A stretch of 64,000 bases of DNA from Nageia nagi. Lineage: Eukaryota > Pinophyta. The translations under genes were made by a program, and so were the position numbers. Under the pieces are notes generated by a model. That model was not told the origin of the DNA, did not search any database, and was given only the letters and a program-made list of their open reading frames with translations. The stretch lies in contig JBITNC010000001.1 of NCBI GenBank assembly GCA_050084985.1, positions 49,352,001 through 49,416,000 on the forward strand. Direction: 5' to 3'. Shown here piece after piece: positions 58,478 through 64,000 of this stretch (positions are counted from its first letter, which is position 1; every line of letters begins with the position of its first letter).

Positions 58478-60788
58478 TCAATCAAAATCATTGGAATTGT
58501 CAACATCAGTAACAACTAGTGGAGCATGAACTAGATGAGCCAAATCATAAGGTTCGGCAACGAGCTGTAATCTTTGTCGGGTTCGAATGTCAATTGGGCC
58601 CTCTTGAACTTGTGGAACACTTGCCCCCCCATCATGGTATCATATAAGCCGAGACTCCCATTTTCTGAATGCTACATTTGGTTGGGGCTCATTTTCAATC
58701 ACATCAGGAACTAGAAATAGAATTAGTGGAGGACGAAACTGACTCCCCACCCAATTGTCAGGATCTGTCTCTAATAGACAGATAAGAGAGAGAGCTCGCC
58801 ATCTACTCCAATATAAATTACCAAGTGTAAAAACTTCACGTATACGGAGTTCATAAAGTAAACCCATCCAGCGTGTGTTACAACACACCACAGCTTCATC
58901 AAAGATGTCATGAAGAGTTTCATGACATTCTTGTATACAATGTGATATTGCTGCCCGATATTTTGCTCTAATAGGGCCTTGTAAAAGAAGTGCATGCAAC
59001 GCAGCCTAAAACTGTTGGGGAAAATATGCTTCAATCCTCATTGGAAAGATGTCACCCTCTTGACTGTTCTTAAATTGAGCTATTTCCCTCCTCCATTGAA
59101 TATGATTGAACAGAGCAGAAATAAATGCCCACAACTGGACTTCTCCCACATACAAATTGAAAAGAACCCCCAATCGGACGGAACAAAGAAACCATGAATA
59201 AAACATTCACACATTAAGAAGCTTTGCTCATTCGAAGCAACAAAATATTCTTGAAGAAATTGTTGAGGAGTGTCTAAATAATAAATTCACACCTTCTTAA
59301 TCTATGACAATTGCCATCTATAAAAGAGTTCTTTTAAATACTCACTGTAAACCGATTAAGGTGAGCGCCGTTGCAAAATCTCCTCAAAGATTGAAGAAAC
59401 ATCCTGGACAATTTGCCTTGGAATAGAAGAGTCTTGGGAGAGTGCGGCAACTCGGCTCTGAGCTTCTTCATATTCATTTTGTAAATTCTGATGCTCTACC
59501 ACCAACTGTTCATGCATAATGTTGAAATCAGAAAACACATATTGTTCCTGTGCCACCTGATGTCTCAGCTCCTCAATTTCATCTCACAATCTAGCAGTGG
59601 AAGCCTTCTCCTCTGTCAAGGCAATCATCCAATCAAAATTCTGCTGAATTCTTTCCTTAAGGGCTAACTGTTCAAACATGATGTGCCTGATTGTTGCATA
59701 GAGTGTTTGAGCATCCATTTGTTGTTGTTGTAATGTATCATTAGTTGCAACCAACTCTTTATTTTTCTATTCTATCTCATCATGTTGGGCATGCAGAATC
59801 GGATTTTCATGCTCCAAATGTTTGGTTTTCCTTTCTAGCTCTTGGACGTGAGTTAATAATAGTCCATATGACACATCTGGAGTAATGGAGGGGTTGGAAG
59901 TTTCAAAATCCGGTTGCAAACAGGCAAAATCTTGCGGTGGTGCAGAACAAATTAACACAATCAAAGGAACTGTGGAATCAATGCGTGGTCTCTTTCTAGA
60001 AGGTCCAGCTGAAGACTCTACATGTGGTCAACAGGTGGAAGACTTAATTTGCACATGAGCTATTGGAACTACCTCTACCAGATTTATACCATATGTAGGT
60101 ACTACATTCGGTTTAGCAGCCTCCTCCTTGCCTTTTAAGAATGCTTGCCAAGCTTCTTCTCCACCAATATGAAGAAAATACTCCCAACAAGTCAAAGTGA
60201 TAAGTCCATGGTGTTTTAGGGGAGAAGTCTAGTTCGACTCGCGCCACTTAGCGGCCATAGACTGAAGGTTGTCAAACAAATGCTGAGGAATATTATACTT
60301 ATACTTGTCTGGATATCGTAACTAAACCAATAGCTACATCTGATGCCCTTGCAACGTTGCATACTAGCCCTCACTGAAAAAATACTTCAGTACCCAGGTG
60401 GCAACCTCACTCCAAGGTTCAAACAAAGATGTGCGGTTAATTCCGGTCTCATCCTTTGCTTTTAAATTTGGTTGCACGAGGCTCAACAAGATGGTGGAAG
60501 GCGTTGAGAACATCATCAAGTGATTCTTTTCCAAGTGTCAACTCTTCACCTTCAAGACAAATACCAGAAATGGCACTAATTATCTCAAGAGAGACTAGAA
60601 TGGTGTGCCCCCAAAGAGTGATCGAGTTTTCTTTTAATTCGGCTGCAAACTGTCGCACCAACCAGAGCTCATAGCCCTAAACTTGTTGAAAATTGGAGCC
60701 ACTCAACGATGGCAAATATTTCTGACACCTTGGGATCCTTTCGGAGCTCTTCCATCGAGTTGGGTTCGTCTCTACGCTTCTGACCCAT
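58478..60788 (-). pseudogene. Athila-like extra ORF (after integrase), minus-strand copy
   Basis: ATG at 60,788 (MGQKRRDEPNSMEELRKDPK). Broken frames then give EIISAISGICLEGEELTLGK, SPLKHHGLITLTCWEYF, a coiled coil (LLLTHVQELERKTKHLEHEN; VAQEQYVFSDFNIMHEQLV), IVQDVSSIFEEILQRRSP and LMCECFIHGFFVPSDWGFF. The same blocks appear in the same order in 48,230-50,371. It is proline- and membrane-poor and ends next to the polypurine tract. Env-like by position only; the function is unknown. Confidence 0.6.
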
Positions 60789-61558
60789 TGCATTGACAGC
60801 CTGTGGTTTGCAAGTTTTTGGCTGAATTTTGAGTGTGGCAAGGTGGCAAACAGTACTTATAGCACATTTAATACTTGGACATGCAGATTCGAATAATTTA
60901 TAATGGTTAAACTACTAATTACTTAAGTAATGGTGAAATGACATACCATTTAATGGTGGATGGTGGCGGAGCACGAAGATGGACGTCTGGTACATGTGGA
61001 GGTGATGGAGTGACATATCGATAATTACGTACATGATATTATGAAGTGGTCGATCTCTTCCTATGAATCATGCGTTATGTGAGAGACACTTGACACATGT
61101 TAGGCATTGGTTTGTGTGAAGGGAAAAGGTGGCACTTCATCTTATTCATGGCATAGAATAGGGTGATAGCAAGCTCTTGAATCATGTGCCATGGAGTGGT
61201 GGGTGTGAACATGTGGATACGTGGATGTACCCTGTGTGACGAGTTGTCACATGGTTTAGTTGTTATGTTGCGCTCCCGATGGGTGATGTTACCCTGAAAA
61301 CTGGCATTATACAAAGGTCATGGCGAGGACATTTGATAGCTCTTAACGTGTTCGGAGAAACATCGTCGAAGTTACAGTCACAACACCTATGCAAAATTTA
61401 TGCCACCACTTCAAACTGTAATGTTTTTTTTTTTGAGGTAAAGCTCCTTGTGTTTCCAGTGTTGGTGGTTTTCACTTGGCAAGTGCCAGTTTCCTGGTTT
61501 TTCCTTACCGATTGCCACTTTCACTGGAATCACTTATTTATAAGACTGATCAATGGAA
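60789..61558 (-). other. Spacer between integrase and the extra ORF
   Basis: About 0.77 kb without recognised coding content, a usual arrangement for elements with a third ORF. Confidence 0.45.
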
Positions 61559-64000
61559 TTATTTAACCATACCCGAGGAGGAGGCTTCCCCGGATATATC
61601 AAGATCTACTATCCTTAACTGCTGTGTGAATTGCTCCTTCATTACTGGTACAATATATAGGCGGAGACGATGTCCATTTACTTAGAGAATCCTTTGAGAA
61701 TCATCAATCAGTTGCAACTGGACTGACCCATTAGGGAATATTTGAAGAATCTTATATGGTCCCAACCATCATGTTCGGAGCTTCCCTATAAAATCATTAT
61801 AACGGGAATCAAATAATAAAGCCCATTCTCCTACCCGAAACTGGTTCTGTTTCAGATTTTTGTCATGCCATAGCTTCCGTTGATGTTGAATGATCTCAGT
61901 ATTATACAACGCTTCCATTCTTATTTCATCCAGCTCATTTAATTGTATCAGTCTATTTTTTTGTATTTCTATTATGTCCATCCCAACCTCTAGGGCTATT
62001 CTCAGTGTCTAGAGCTCAAATTCTATTGGCAATAAAGGCTTTTTACCAAATACTAACTCATATGGAGTAAACCCATTGGTGGATTTCCACATAGTATTGT
62101 ATGCCCAGAGTACTTTAGGAAGCCTAGATACCCAATCCCTTCTGTGTGAAGCTACTATCTTGGTCAATATATTTTCTAACTCTCTGTTAGTAACTTCAAC
62201 TTGTCCATTCGTCTGTGGATGATAAGGCGAAGTCTTCTTATGTCGGATCTGGTACTGGTTCACAAAATGTTGAATTGTTTTTGACATGAACTATGGACCT
62301 TGATCAGAAACTAGAAACCGAGGAGCTCCAAATCTTCGCATAATGTTATTATACAGAAAATCTGCCACATATTCTTCCTTGGCATGTGCCAAGGCTACTA
62401 CTTCTACTCACTTAGTGGCATAATCAATGCAGACTGGTATGTGTTTCTTACCTTGAGATGGAAGATTAATAGGCCCAACAAAGTCAATGCCCCATTGCTC
62501 AAATGGTTCAAGCATGCATTGTGGTTGTAATGGCATTTGAGTAGTAGCAGTAGGCCTACCCATTCATTGACACTGATCACATTGTCTCACATATTTTCTA
62601 ATGTCTTTGTGTATAGAAGGCCAAAAATAACCAGCTCCTAGGACTTAATGGATGGTTTGTTTATCAGAATAATGACCTCCTGAAGGCTCATCATGGCATG
62701 CACAGATGATATCAAATACCTCGTCTGTCCGAAGACACCTTCGAAGTGCATGATTAGGACCATATTTGAATAGCAACCCATCTAACCACTTATATGATGC
62801 ACTCTTTCTAATCAATTGTTTCCTCTATTTTGGAGACAATTGTGGAGGAAATTTCCCAATGGCTAAATAATTGGCAATATCTGCAAACCAGGAAGACTGT
62901 GCAGATATTGCAAAAAGTTGTTCATCTGGAAAGGTATCTTCCACCATCTCATCTTCCCGGACAATATTTAATTTGGATAAGAAATCTGCAACCACATTTG
63001 CTTTTCTAGGCTTATCAATGATAGTCACATGAAACTCCTATAACAGCAACAACCATCTCACAACTCTTCCACTTACCACAGGCTTGTTCATGAGATATTT
63101 AATGGCAGCATGGTCAGTATGAACAGACACTTGGTATCCTATGATATAATGTCTAAATTTATTGATGGCATATACTACTGCTAGGAATTCTTTCTCTGTA
63201 GTAGTATAATTTCTTTCAGCTCCCACCAAATTTTTACTTATGTAATAAATAGCATATGGGGACTTACTTGATTCCTCTTGTCCTAGGACTACTCCAATAG
63301 CATAATTTGAGGCATCCGTATGAATGTGGAATGGTAGTTCCCAATTGGGACCTCTCAACACAGGAGTTGTGATGAGTTTTTCCTTGATAGTATGAAAAGC
63401 TTCTTCACAATCAAGTGTCCATTCAAATTCGTTGTCCCTATGTAACAGGGTAAATAATGGACTTGCAATTTTACTAAAATTTCCTATAAATCTTCTATAG
63501 TATTCGACATGTCCCAAGAAGCTCCGGACATCTATTTGAGTCTCAAGTTGAGGGAGTTGCTTAGTGATTTCTATTTTCTTGGGATCCACTTGGATCCCTT
63601 GGGCTGAAATATGATGGCCCAAAACTATTCCTTCCTGTACAAGCATGAAGCATTTTTCATAGCTTAAGGATAGATTATGCATTTTACATCTCACCAAGAC
63701 TTTTTCTAAGTTCCTCAATGCATCTCCAAAAGTGTTGCCATACACTGTGAAGTCATCCATGTACACTTCCATGCAATCATTAATCAAATATGAAAAGATT
63801 GCTAGTACAACTCTTTGGAAAGTTGTTGGTGCATTGCACAAACCAAATGAAAGAACTTTATAAGCATATGTACCCCATGCACAAGTAAACATGGTCTTAC
63901 CCTAATCTTCCTCTACAATTTGTATTTGGTTATAGCCACTAAATCCATCTAGGAAGGAGAAATATTGCTTACCAGACAAAGTGTCTTATACTTGATCAAT
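61559..64000 (-). pseudogene. Athila-like pol: RT, RNase H, integrase (single frame, about 11 stops)
   Basis: One reading frame runs from the window edge to TAA at 61,559. RT: YFSFLDGFSGYNQIQIVEED, FGLCNAPTTFQRV, the YMDDF catalytic box near 63,765, LGHHISAQGIQVDPKKIEI. RNase H: HTDASNYAIGVVLGQ, YTTTEKEFLAVVYAINKFRH, VHTDHAAIKYLMNKP with catalytic acidic residues. Linker: KANVVADFLSKL. Integrase: H-H-C-C zinc site (ACHDEPSGGHYS to CDQCQ), Asp in GIDFVGP, Asp in VSDQGP, Glu in NGQVEVTNRELEN, C-terminal WLGPYKILQIF. About 11 nonsense codons but no frameshift. Most stops fit CAG/CAA to TAG/TAA, CGA to TGA or TGG to TGA. Confidence 0.88.

Larger units (their letters stand above)
56690..64000 (-). 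mobile_element. Athila-like Ty3/gypsy element, 3' portion (minus strand; runs off the window)
   Basis: On the minus strand: RT, RNase H, integrase, spacer, extra coiled-coil ORF, polypurine tract, 3' LTR. RT and post-RNase H blocks (RWLLLL, FPDEQLFAISAQSSWFADIA) resemble the Athila lineage, and so does the third ORF. A second, inverted 3' half of the same family lies at 48.2-51.9 kb. The 5' end is outside the window. Confidence 0.75.

Overview
The window is nuclear DNA from a plant with a large, repeat-rich genome. I think a gymnosperm, probably a conifer, but the species cannot be read from the sequence. The evidence is AT-rich sequence, spliceosomal introns tens of kilobases long, several generations of nested and decayed LTR retrotransposons, and no bacterial features. 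I saw no rRNA, tRNA gene or CRISPR array.

The one host gene recognised lies on the minus strand and resembles the deubiquitinases UBP12/UBP13 (USP7 type). Ten exons with clean splice sites and matching phases are visible: two at 39.2-39.5 kb and eight at 6.9-9.4 kb. They encode the end of the catalytic domain and the first ubiquitin-like modules. The intron between the two groups is about 29.8 kb and is filled with retrotransposons. Upstream exons would lie beyond 64 kb and downstream exons below 6.8 kb. Three consecutive 57-bp exons are tandem duplicates.

Layout: 1-749, an LTR; 1.45-3.03 kb, a decayed copy of an unrecognised protein (here ORF X); 3.03-4.75 kb, the 3' end of a Ty1/copia element; 4.98-5.79 kb, a solo LTR; 6.9-9.4 kb, host exons; 9.54-17.16 kb, a full-length minus-strand copia with both LTRs; 17.6-19.1 kb, a second copia 3' end; 19.1-26.2 kb, two giant LTRs in inverted orientation; 26.2-26.8 kb, a copia gag fragment; 27.16-38.09 kb, an LTR split by a complete 9.8-kb Ty3/gypsy Tat-lineage element (27,820-37,611, 5-bp target duplication CATCC); 39.2-39.5 kb, host exons; 39.7-42.9 kb, an inverted pair of giant LTRs; 42.9-46.2 kb, a longer copy of ORF X; 46.2-48.2 kb, LTR, primer site and leader of another element; 48.2-51.9 kb (+) and 56.7-64.0 kb (-), two Athila-like gypsy 3' halves with an extra ORF after integrase; 53.19-56.68 kb, a 3.5-kb solo giant LTR with target duplication GGTCC.

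Most relevant to an undescribed system: the giant-LTR family, whose U3 carries tandem arrays of about 183 bp and which sits directly upstream of ORF X; short GC-rich palindromes repeated in the LTRs, inside the pol frame and in the 3' UTR of the Tat element; and the exon triplication in the UBP12-like gene. Every TE coding region I read carries stops or frameshifts, so none looks autonomous now. The host exons are open.
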